Assembly: GCA_002633005.1 (NCBI GenBank)
Contig: NMRA01000303.1
Coordinates: 350,512 to 414,511 of the forward strand
DNA from: Phoronis australis
Taxonomy: Eukaryota > Phoronida > Phoronidae
Direction: 5' to 3'
Length of the DNA stretch: 64,000 nt
Of this stretch, positions 47,205-58,243 are shown one piece after another. Each line of letters begins with the position of its first letter. Position 1 is the first letter of the stretch. The notes under the pieces are model-generated. The model was not told the DNA's origin. It did no database searches and was given only the letters and a program-made list of their open reading frames with translations. A program made the position numbers and the translations under genes.

Positions 47205-47599
47205 CAGCTGCGCTGAGGAATCGCCGTTGCCTGCAATGTAACTGAATGTCTTATTGGGTTTGTTGTCAAAACACAACTATGTTTTTCTTTGAAAATTTCC
47301 TGACTTTTGTGCATTGGAGTACAAAAACTACCATTTGCTCCCCCTGAGAACAGTTCTCGGTACTCTTATTTAACAGCAGTAGGTGTTCTGAACCGTTATA
47401 CATGTATCAGCATCTTTATTGATTTATATGCAACTAGTCTAGTTCCAGTCACCTTTGTGCATGGCTTCCTCACGAAGCTACTATCCTACGCTCATGTGCC
47501 TATGGCCATCACAAAGCTGAATGCCGTGCCCCAATCGAAAGATCTGGACGTTATTGCCGCACAATACTGACGATGCCTATGTTGTAGAGTACATTTTGT

Positions 47600-47626
47600 T
47601 TCCTCATTTACAGAACAATCGTCATA
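47600..47626 (+). promoter_or_regulatory. probable 3' splice site and 5' UTR before the paralogue 2 start codon
   Basis: TTTCCTCATTTACAG ends at 47613, a strong acceptor 13 bases before ATG; it implies an upstream non-coding exon. Confidence 0.5.
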
Positions 47627-49063
47627 ATGTACTGCTTAGCCTTAGTACTTCTCGCGCTGTCGCTGACAGGGACGAATGCGGATGGAAAGACTGGTGCGTA
47701 TCTTTTCGATTCAGGGCCTACTGTTACGCGTAACACGTGGCGGTTCCACAGCACAATCAAAATTTCAACTCAAAACCGTTTTAGCAATATTTAATACTTC
47801 AGGTGTTCGCTAAATGTGCTAGGAGTGATCACTAGGCAAAAATACCGCTCTCTGTATACATCTGAGCACCTCGACGAGTCCGCTTTTGTACCGCCGTTTT
47901 GTGTAAAAGTTCAAACGAAAGTACGAGGGATGAAGTTTTTTTTTAATTTTCCAAGGGACTAGTGCAACTGATACATGTTTTTTCGCTGAATTAAATGACA
48001 CCTTAAAACATTGAATACACATAACGATGATTTCTGTCTTTTTATACACTTGGTGGGCTCAAATGTTGTCATGATGAAGAGTTGAGCAGAATATAAGTGG
48101 GTAGAAAAGATGGGATGAATGCAGAACTGTGAGATTTGGAAAAATACGAGCGAAAGAGGAGTTGGATTTTTCTCGTTAGACGGACGTGGAAGAGAGAGAG
48201 ATGGGGGGGGGGGGGGGNNNGGGGGGGTGCGTAGGGGGGAGAGAGGGGGGTGGGTGGGAGAAAGCACCTCCCGATTACTACGTAGACAATGAACAATAAA
48301 ACGATTGTTCATTGGCATGGTGCCATGAATCTCATTATTGGGGACAAACAACACAGCACGACAGTTGTTTGATAAATGACTGTTAAGGTGTGTTGGCAAT
48401 TTATGGGTCGCGGCTGTATACACAGAAGTAATGGTACGCACCAGATGGGTACAGTGTACCACGAAACAGCAGTAAACATTTAAGTACCAGATGGGTACGA
48501 TAGTACAAATGTTTACGTTGCTAGTGAGCACCAGATGGGTACACGGTACACATAGAAACTGGTCGATTGCTTACTAAATGGGTGCGAACAAAACGGCAAA
48601 TATAACATCAAGTACACACAAGTCTAAGATTTGTTCCAATTTTCAAACTTTGAAACCTCCACATTCGGTAAGGTAGTCAAAATTAAGACAAAACTTAAGT
48701 CAAAATCTTAAGTCAAACCGAAGATCTCTCTAGCTAAGTCAATTTTCGTGGAACGGGCCCAAGGTAGGAATGAACAGGGTTGCTCATGGACGAGCAGCCG
48801 TGCCCACCACTCTTTATTGATTTGAAAAGCTTGTGTTGATTTTTTGTTATTGTAGCACGCCATGTCAAATTTTACAACGTCATATTTTAATTATGAAATA
48901 CTGGTAATGGAATCAGTAACAGTAATAGGGCCAAATAATAATAATAATAACAAAAACAATAACAACAATAATAATAATAATAATGGTAATAGTTATAGTA
49001 TTAATAATAATAATAATAATAATAATAACAATAATAATAATAATAATGGTAATAGCTATAATA

Positions 49064-49115
<52 letters not shown>

Positions 49116-52100
49116 GTAACAGCTATAATAAATAATAATAATAATGATAATAATAATAATAGTAATTGATGATAATAATGATGATTTTTTTAAAACATGA
49201 GAATAGGTATAAACACAAGTGTAGCTATTATTTGTGTCTGAATTCGCAGTAAAACAGCAAATTTGAAATAATTAAGGAAGCAAGTCCCCTCCTCATTTTC
49301 TTCCGGTCAGCTTAACTAATTTTACAATCCCAACAATATTACATATTCCTTGTAGAATGAGAAACAGTTGGCCAGTTGGAATCTTGAAGTTGGCGCGCTT
49401 TGGAGGAGGTTAAGTGGCACATCCATAGGTGGAGATTTTTGAGCTAAAATACTCAAAACCTAAATTGGTAACACTCTTTCCTTCTTGTTTCACATCAAAA
49501 CAAAACATTCAAAAAGAATTAACGACGTAACCTTTTTGTGTAAAATGCAAAATTAAAGCTAACGTTTAAGACACTCATTGCACAGACGTAAAAAATCAGT
49601 GAAAATATGAACGTCACTGAAACATGGCATCATGCAGCGCAGTTAATGAGACTTGAAAAGGATTTCAATCATGGATTTAATTGCCCTACACCATTGGCTA
49701 AATAGTACTCCGAGATCCCATGAGAGGGCGTAGTGAGGTCAGTGCGTGGTTTTCCGTCTTTACGCTTTTTTCCTTAAACAATCATGGATTTAATTAAACG
49801 TGGTTTTCAGTGACTCACGGCAATACAGCATTTTTGCTAGAGGTGCCTCTGTTGAGGTGGCTGTAACCAAAATCTAATGCGGTCAAACCCGCTTCGTTTT
49901 ACACATTAGCAGCACTAAAATACAAAAATACAAATTTTCAAAAAATTCAAAGATATATTGAAACTGTTCCGAACGCAACAGTGGTGTCCACCCGACGTCC
50001 CTGATCTCTCCCAATTTGTGCCAATTTGTCTGATCAATCTGGAAAGTCTCGGCATTCACTTCGTGGTCTTCGACTTGGACACCCATGGGCAAAATTCGCT
50101 GTAAAGTTAGTCAGTTAGTCTTATTTACAGACATGCTTACTGAATTGCCGATTAAGGACGCTTGGCCCACAGATTTTTCGTAATATTAAGTTAAAACCTT
50201 GATAAAAAGCCAAAATGCATTATTTTCTTTTTCAAGTGTTTGAAAGTCTCAGACTTCTTCGTACACAACATCTTGGAACTACAAAAGTGACTTGTAAGAA
50301 CACGTTAGCTTTTGATATATATGTGGCTGTATAATAATTTTAACACTATTGCCTGAAACATCTGTTCACTTTTTGTTGTCTTTATTCCATTAAACTGTGG
50401 AAATCCATCTAACAAAAAAATCAAAGCAAAAATGTTTTTCTCTCATTGTTCTAGAATCTTTGGACGATAGGACGAGGATAAAACCTAACGATCAGTCTCG
50501 GCCATCCCCGTCCCGTGAACGCAAGCCCGACCATAACCACGGGATGTTCCCGTTTGGACCAGCTGCTGGAGACACACTTATGGGGACGACGGATGACGGC
50601 TGCCAAAAGTTTACTTTTGGCACACCAATCAAATATTTTGGCTCATCTTATACCAAAATGTGGGTTAGTGTTGCTTACGTTTTAATGTTTGCACAAAGAA
50701 AAGGTGTAATCTCCATTGTTCTTCTATGAGTCATGGGCGTCTTAAAAGAATTTGTTTCTTCATATACATGTACAGTCACAAGGCAACACAAGTGTTGTCA
50801 CCATCATGCGAGCAAATTTCCCGTGGTTGTGCGTCCTAATGAAACTAATCCATAAATGGCAAACCATGTCGTTTATTTATCCGGCTGAATGATTCAATTA
50901 CGAACAAAACGCCTGGTACAATTTCATTATGTATTTTCTGATTTTCTACATGCGGTATTTCATGTCCGAGTACAATCTTTGTAGGTTTGTAACAACGGAA
51001 TCGTGACGTTCGATGGCGTTGTTTGGTGGTATACGCCTCGTCCGATGAGTCACCCTGCTCAGAATAAGAGAATAATAGCAGCCTATTGGGCAGATATCGA
51101 CACTAGGTTTGGAAATGGCGAAGTTTTTTACGGAAAGAGAACAAGCGCAACGGATCTTCAACGAGGGAAAAAACTTGTAGAGAAGGCGCTTCAAGGCATT
51201 CCCAACTTTAACCCCACGATTGTGATTGTTATCACGTGGTACAGATGCACGTTCTTTGGAGCCAACTCCCAAGGCCGCCAAAAGGTACGTGGACGCATTG
51301 TGCTGAATCGAAAAGCAACACTTGAAGTCAGAGTACCCTACAAATAAATAAACCACACAGTGTTTGTTACGAAGGCAAACGATAAAAATTTCGATATTTA
51401 CAAAAAGTGGCTGGTGCTTAAGTGTGGACACAAATTTCGCCTTTGTTATTTGATCCGTCATAGACACGATTGATCTTTTTCGGGCATGATTTAAGGCTTT
51501 CTGTTTTGAAACGTCTCACCAGGGTCAGAATATATTTTTTACGTCGAACATTTGGAACAATCTGATTTTGGGGAGATAATCGCCCAAAGTAATGGCACTT
51601 AAAGACTGGATATGTATATGTAAATGTATATGTAAATGTATATGTAAATGTATATGTAAATGTGTATATGTTTATGTGTATGTATTAAACGTATTTGTCT
51701 GTATATACACCAATATACATTTTTTCAGCAAACCGACCCTTCAACATACATGTAGGTCATTTTGAATTCATGGTGAAGAGTGTTTAATCTTCTCGATTTT
51801 GAAATATACCTGATATTTCAGCTTAACACCTTCCAACTTGTAATTGTCTCGGACGGACCCAGAACTTTTGCCTTCAAGATTTACGACCGTCTCCAGTGGA
51901 CCACTGGTACGGCGAGTGGTGGAAATCCATCTACTGGTCTAGGCGGGACTGAAGCTGCGGTACGTTTTCAATACTCTTATAGCAACTGTAAATTTATGTG
52001 ATAAGCCAAGTTTCATGCTCAAACTGTTTTGATCTTGTCTTTCAAACACTTCCAAAACTGTTTAGAAGAAATGCAACCAACGAGGGACAGAACTGTTTTA

Positions 52101-55100
52101 GACACGCATTGTGGTTAGTTCACACAACCGCAGCCACTCTCACCCCGGTTGCCGTTGCTAAGTTCCACATGCGCAAACAAATAGGTGGCTGAAATCTCTT
52201 GTGAAAGTACTAATACTACAACAGTAGAACCTTTTCAGTTGACATACAACTGATACCGAATACGTACTCAAACAATCAGAAAGGGTTCTAGGGTAAATTA
52301 ACATTTAAATCCAGTGGCGTATCTCCGATTTCAAACCTTCAACTCTATTCATGGATTACCGGTACTAAATCATTGAGATCAACCGTTCTCCAACAGATCT
52401 CAGGTCGATTCAAAAAGCTTGGTATCGTTGCACGATCGACGATAAGAAAAACTGCCTCCCGTTCAGTAACGCTAGGACCTCTCTAAAAAGCAAGACTTCA
52501 CGAGATTACGTGAGATATTGCCGTGTATTATAAATAAGAACACGTGACTTTGACTAGATTTTAGCTAGGTCCTAGCATAGGTCCTAGCGTCTACTGAACG
52601 CACGCCACGAGATTAGTCACTGCTAAGACTCAGATGTGGCCACTGGTGATGGGAATTAGAATGCACACTTGAGACTTGGCTTGTCGGCGATTTCCGGTTT
52701 CCATAGGTCACTTGTCATATTTTCCATTTACTTTTTGTAATTCGTTCACGCAAAATACTAATCAAATGTAAAAATTTTGCGAGACATTATTAAGGTACAG
52801 TGATTTTGCGAGACATTGAAGGTACAGTTATTTTGCTTTATTCAGACGTATATTCCCATGAGCTAATTCACGTGCTTTAAAACCAGGTAATGCCCCGGCA
52901 CACCAGAGGGTCGGTGCCACTACCGTTTTTGGTCAAAACCGCCATCACCGTGGTGACACCGCCAGTAGTGTTTCATAGTTTTGCCCTACTCGTCACGCGT
53001 GTTCTTCTTCTCCCCACGGGATCGCCGTAAGGTAGCCAGTCTACGTTTTCGGCGATTGCACGGCGGTTGTACTGCGGAAGCACGGCGTTGATGGAGGTGC
53101 TTCTGCGGTCCTTGTACGGTGCCACAGCAGTCATAAAGGGGATCCCGGTGGGAATTGGCCCAACCCGTGGTGGCACTGCGAAAGTTTTGAACATGTTCAA
53201 AGTTTCCGCCGTGCCACCGCGAAGGTCCGCGGTTTTGACAGTTTTCCGATCAAAGGCGGACCCACTGCGGAACCATGGCTATCATGGCGGTGCCACTGCG
53301 GTTTATGCCCTACAAGCACTGCAGTGGCACCGCACCTCCGGTGTGACGGGGCTATGTGCTCCTTTCTTAGTTTGATCTCCTTAAATCATTGACTCGCACT
53401 CTAAGTCTCCCATCCTTATCAAAAATTCTCTTTCTGCTTCATTAACAATGATTGTTTGTGGGACTAAAATGAAAGACGAGCGTAACGTTGACGTGTCGGG
53501 ATTATCACATCCACCAGTGTGTGTGTGTGCCAAAGTATTGTCAATTATCTATAGCGGTTGAGAGTTTGCCTTATCATTTCAGATGGGATTTTCTAATCGT
53601 TTCGCCAGTAACCAATGGTACCAAGTTCCTGGCTATTCATTCACTCCTAATGCACTGGACATGACGAAAGTTACTAATATTCAAGGACCCTTCGTGCCCG
53701 GATGGACAGGCTGTTGGCTGGATCAGTACAACTTGATAGGCACATTAGGTAATGTCGTCACTAAAACCGTGCGAGTTTCCTGACATTTTTTAGACATACG
53801 TAGGTTACATTGCTGGACACTTTGCATAAGGCACCTGTGGCAAGACACAAGAAAACGTCTATTTGTTATAAAACTCTGCCAATTGCTCTTAACAGAATGG
53901 ACGTTTCTATTTGCCAGGTCCTTGTGTTTCATCCTCTAAGAAGTAAATCTGTAAACACCTGCTTCGGCGTTTGAGTTTTTAAGTACCGCAAATAATACGG
54001 CATAAAAGGTTCTGTTCTTGTCTCATCAAAATTATTCTTAGTTAAAGATAGTTTATAGGGCTCTTTACAGTGGCGGATTTAGAGGGGACAAGAGGGTCAT
54101 GCGCCCCCTTAAAATTCTTCCATATTCCATTTGGCAGTTCAGGAGTGCGAATGTCTGACGGGTAAAATTCTGGTTGATATTCTGCCTTGCCCCCCTATCT
54201 CAAAATCCTGGATTCGCCCCTGCTTTATAATTGAACATTTGGATAACCCAGTAGACACATCTGTTCACTCCAGCCCACTTTTATGGCCTCAATTTTGGGA
54301 CTACTCTCCCAAGGTGGTGCTTCTCACACGGTCGCCACAAGTGTCTAGCTACCGCATTCTCGTCGCCACAGCTTTTGAGGAGAACCAGGCGAGACCCTGC
54401 TTTCTGATGGACCATAAGGTAGTCGGAATTTATTTTGCTAAAATTCCGACCTTAGTAAGGAGTCATACTAAATGTCCAGCCGCTGTTGGTTGTGTGCTCA
54501 GATGAGTTGATTTGTTCTCGGGTTGGTACTGAACGGCCAAAATGTCTGCATGCAACTGCACCACAATGCGGATTTTAGGTCTCTTGCACGAAAGTCTTGG
54601 CGATCAGGGGCCCGTTCCAAGAAAACTGGCATACCAAGACAAATCTTGTATTTCCGTAAATTTTAAGATAAAACTTAAACTTGACTAAAGTCCGTTTCAA
54701 AAAAGAGATCTTAACTTTGACATAAGTTTTTAAAATAAGTTTTGTCAAAGTTGTGACTAACTTACCGGATGTAGAAGTTTCAAAGTTTGGAAGTGGAGAC
54801 AAATGTTAGACTTCAGTCAAAGTGAACTTAAGTCAGTTTCTTGGAACGGGCTTGGGCTTATAAGTGAAACTTCTAGTAACTGGCTTAGTAAACGAGGAAT
54901 TATTAAAAATTTACACACACATGTTCACTTCTGTTGTAGCACCAATCATGGACTGCCTCCGAAAGCAGAGATGCTGCGTCATGCAGGGCAACCGTTACCA
55001 ACCAGCACCGATCCCCGGATGTACCAAATTCTTCCAATGGGATTACTTGAATTCCACTCCGTGGCCAACGCCACAGCCATGTGCACCGGGAACACTCTTC

Positions 55101-55175
55101 GACGTGTTCCCTACGATTTGCACTGGTAACCACATAGGAAACGTAAACAGCAATACTTGTAGTTCAAATTTGTAA
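47627..55175 (+). CDS. secreted NIDO-domain protein with CBM14-like tail, paralogue 2 (six coding exons)
   Basis: Exons 47627-47693, 50455-50663, 50985-51284, 51822-51959, 53583-53748, 54940-55175; phases 1,0,0,0,1; 371 residues. Signal peptide 1-18 (core [16 protein letters not shown]). The NIDO domain repeats the landmarks of paralogue 1: [67 protein letters not shown] and GCWLDQYN. In the 46-residue exon 4, 36 positions are identical between the paralogues. Exons 4 and 5 have identical lengths (138, 166) in both; exon 3 is one codon shorter here. The C-terminal module has seven cysteines because paralogue 1's ICTCN is ICTGN here. Start chosen by the signal peptide and by the splice acceptor at 47613. 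Same inferred extracellular role; the tandem layout shows local duplication. Confidence 0.9.
48205..48233. other. poly-G tract with three undetermined bases
   Basis: G-run, NNN at 48218-48220, then another G-run. Assembly uncertainty of the same kind as at 33816-34222. In intron 47694-50454. Confidence 0.95.
48430..48550. repeat. three spaced copies of ACCAGATGGGTAC
   Basis: The 13-mer occurs at 48440, 48486 and 48530, 44-46 bases apart. Each sits in a near-palindrome (GTACC-n4-GGTAC type) and is followed by a GTAC-rich segment. In the first intron of paralogue 2. Confidence 0.8.
48615..48761. mobile_element. MITE family M1, copy 4 (left end missing)
   Basis: AAGTCTAAGATTTGTTCC, TTTCAAACTTTGAAAC and the end CGTGGAACGGGCCC match the right half of other M1 copies. 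Confidence 0.7.
48931..49170. repeat. (AAT)n compound microsatellite
   Basis: AAT units interrupted by AAC and GGTAATAG(C/T)TATA blocks. It creates poly-Asn ORFs that are not genes. Confidence 0.95.
51610..51665. repeat. 12-bp tandem repeat (ATGTATATGTAA)
   Basis: About four units in intron 51285-51821 of NIDO paralogue 2. Confidence 0.9.
52452..52606. mobile_element. MITE family M3, copy 2
   Basis: Close match to 42656-42809 over its whole length, with the same inverted ends (GTTCAGTAACGCTAGGACCT / AGGTCCTAGCGTCTACTGAAC). In intron 51960-53582. Confidence 0.88.
52892..53352. mobile_element. GC-rich foldback element, about 460 bp
   Basis: The left end GCCCCGGCACACCAGAGGGT...GGTGCCACT pairs with the inverted right end AGTGGCACCGC...GGTGTGACGGGGC. 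The interior is rich in GGTGGCACTGC and its complement. Base composition stands out sharply from its AT-rich surroundings. No ORF of known type. In intron 51960-53582. Confidence 0.7.
54068..54222. mobile_element. MITE family M2, copy 2, with 5-bp target duplication
   Basis: 155 bp from CAGTGGCGGATTTAGAGG to CTGGATTCGCCCCTG, flanked by CTTTA at 54063-54067 and 54223-54227. Same body as 42445-42601. In intron 53749-54939. Confidence 0.9.
54607..54851. mobile_element. MITE family M1, copy 5
   Basis: GGGGCCCGTTCCAAGAAAAC to GTTTCTTGGAACGGGC. It ends 88 bases before the last exon of NIDO paralogue 2. Confidence 0.82.
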
Positions 55176-56330
55176 TGGTGCCAACTTGCCAGAGATTGTG
55201 TCATAAGGAGATGTCTCGTTATTTTGCTTGAATATATTTAGGTTTTAAGTACTCAAAAATTTACATGTCAGATACTTAAAGCCTATATTTATTAGTCAAG
55301 TAATATGAGGATGTAGCAGTCATCCTAGATTCGAGTGAAAACGGTCGTAAAAACCCTAAAATTAAGAATAAATGAAATTCATGCAAACCTAATGTCTGTT
55401 CCATATGACAAAGTCCAAATGTCTGACTCTGGATATTGCATCGTAAAATACACGCTTTGCAGGCATGCTCTTACTCGCTAAAGTTCAAAACAGAACTCAC
55501 TGAAACTAAGATTGCACGTAAATCAAATTTAATTGTACATTCAAATGTATTTACGAGGTCAGTCAAACTGTACACTACATAATGCTTTGGAATACATTCA
55601 ACGCAAAATGAAATAGTTGTTTTGATTTCGACACTGTTTTGAAATTAAATTTATAATCCCCAACCATTCATTCATGCGGTTAGTTCCATTCGTAATTTAT
55701 TATCCACAAAATGTAAAAAGTGACACTCACTTACCAGATTGTGACTTTTTGTACACCGGGGTGAAATTTACAAGGTGTGGGAGCTGTGACGCACTGGTTA
55801 GTAAGTCAGGCTAAAGTGCCGATTTTAAGGGAAAACGTCCTTTGTACAAATCTCAAACTGTCTGTTGAGCAAATTTAGAGTCAAAGCTTTTGTTTGTCTT
55901 CATTCGCTGTAGCAAACTTTCATAGATATATGGGAAGTATTCTGCGCTGGATTGCATAAAACTTCAAAGTTATCCGCTGGATGAGTTTGATTGTTGCATT
56001 ACGTCATGAGCATTGTACAACAATAACAACGTGGCGCGTGATATTGCGACATCATTGTTGCTTTACGACGTATAACCTTTATGCATCTGGGCCCTGGTGC
56101 ACATCATCAAAAAGCGATGGAAAAGGAGTTCTTTTAGAAACGAGTCAGTTTTTGTAACTTAAAAATGTCAACATTGAGTTCCTGAGAAGGGGCTCAATTT
56201 TTCCCTTGTACAATGCCAGATTTCACTTCGTAGGACTACGTTGCTCTTGAGGCAGATACGTTTCATCCGTTTTTGGTCACGAATGGTAGGACAAATTCGC
56301 GATACTCGTTTTTTAACGCTGTTATCACCG
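55176..56330 (+). other. NIDO paralogue 2 3' flank
   Basis: AATAAA at 55367-55372, 192 bases after the TAA, is the likely poly(A) signal. Beyond it no feature is recognised. Confidence 0.45.
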
Positions 56331-56760
56331 TCAAAACTGAAGCTTATTTGTGATAAATTTCGTGAAAAACCATTGGGAAACTATAAGATGTAAATGCAAA
56401 CGTAAACCTTAAATTGCCTAAAACTCGTGGGCAGCCGATGTCACATTTACAGAAAAACACAAAATTTATCAAACATCTTGCAAATGGTTAAGAATATATA
56501 GAGCCGTGGACGCAAAAAACGATAAAATCAACACTAGGAGCGCCACAGTTGTTAGATCGTCCAAACTCAACGGCGTTTGAGTGGTACGGAATCGAAACTA
56601 ATAAACATGACCACTAGGGGGCGCAGAATATGCCAAATCCGTCCAAAATTCCAGTATGCCGTCTCCTAAATGAAAACCTGCTCACGAAAATCCATGTACG
56701 AACTCCGAAGACACACTTTGAGGCAAACGTAAAGCTATTCCTCTTGGACCGGGACACAGA
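56330..56760 (+). repeat. satellite array S1, third location, with a near-consensus CTCF-like core
   Basis: Diverged monomers sharing AAATTTCGTGAAAA, GCAAATGGTTA and GTGGACGCAAAAAACG with the other arrays. TGACCACTAGGGGGCGCAGA at 56608 is the best single core; CACTAGGAGCGCCACAG near 56532 is a decayed one. Confidence 0.7.
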
Positions 56761-58243
56761 GGTTGTGAAATAGGTTTGTTATCAGCCGCTATCCTCTCTT
56801 CATGGACAAATCTGCAGTAATGGTCCGTCAAGTTGTTTGACAGATTTAATGAGTCGAGGAATACTTCTGCTGCTGGATATAATCTCAGACACGGCACCGA
56901 TTAGATTCTTTACACCCTAGAATTTTAGATCAAATTTAGGGTGCTGTATTTCGAAGAGTCTATTTTCTTTTAACTTTAGCCAAAAGTTGATTTTTTTCTT
57001 GAATTTAGCTTTTAGTCTGCCCCCGAACGGGCTACGGATATCTGTATTCTTGGCTTTGAGTTTTAGGCAGATTTCTGGCCTTTAGCCTTAGCCTGATTTC
57101 AAAAAGCCCCCAAAAAACCCAAAAGACAACAGAAAAAGTTCCTAGATATTTGAAGTACAGGTAAAGAGTAAAGACAGTAAATTGCCCATGTCTGTAACAG
57201 AAATCACTTTTCAATAAACTGGTACAGCCATATTGTTTACGATATACATTCGGCGGGTCCGCCAACCAGGCAGCGAGACTTCCCATTGAGTTATAAACTT
57301 CAAGTCGCAATGGAGAACCAATGAGGTTTCCAAGCTGGTCGACCCGGTTGAACCGGCTGGATTGAATCAAGTACAGCGATTGCGTTTTCAACCAAACAAT
57401 AATTAAGATCATTTTGTGATATATGTTTGAATATCAAAATAAAATGTAATTAATTCCGAATTTGTGAAAAACAACACATTTTCACATTTTGTGCTATTTA
57501 TCATATAAATTGAAAAATGAGCTTACACTATCCTGGTTCCAGAACTGATGAAACATTGGCACTTGTGAATTTTCTGGCTGAAACATTTGATGAACGTCAT
57601 CAAAATTCATCTACAAATGTGATAAGATCTTTTACATTCTTCATAGTTTCAAACAGGATTGCAACCGCTGGTATTAATTGCACTGTGTACGTTTACCGCT
57701 CACAAACGTCGGTGACGGAATTTTACCTACGCCGGTTCCCATTTTGATGGGTAGTTGCCATATCCATTGCCGATGTTCGGTGAGCTGTTGCCGGTTGCAT
57801 AAAAGTTGCACGTATTATCACGTGTCACGTTACCAATGATAAAAACATGCACATGGCGTCATGCAACACTAAAATTAATGTTTTGATGTTTTATGTTACC
57901 CAGCCCGTTAACTTGAGACAGACTGTGGCTAAATTACTTTTCTGACAATAATAGGCCGTGCGCAAATCTCGTCAAAGTGTTTGCCTACATCTACTTCAGA
58001 AACATTTTATGGTTTAAATGTCACTTCTGCATAGCTACGTTGGCAGTGGCGAAGGAATCAGTACCCGGATATAAACCAGTCTTGTACAACATTTGTTACT
58101 TGCTTGACCAGTGTAAGCAGCATGTCCTCTCACAAATCAAGAAAAGAGTCAGCTCGTTAAAGCTGCATTTTGCCTGCTTTCTTAAGGTGTCTAAAACGAA
58201 AATCGAACCAGGCCTTTTATTCTAGTTAAATAAAGTCCCATTA

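Noticed and set aside
48862-49068. Poly-Asn ORF
   Set aside because: Product of the (AAT)n microsatellite.
57517-57747. ORF of 76 residues after NIDO paralogue 2 as a possible third paralogue or new gene
   Set aside because: No NIDO landmarks, no signal peptide and no splice partners; no third paralogue exon was found to 64000.
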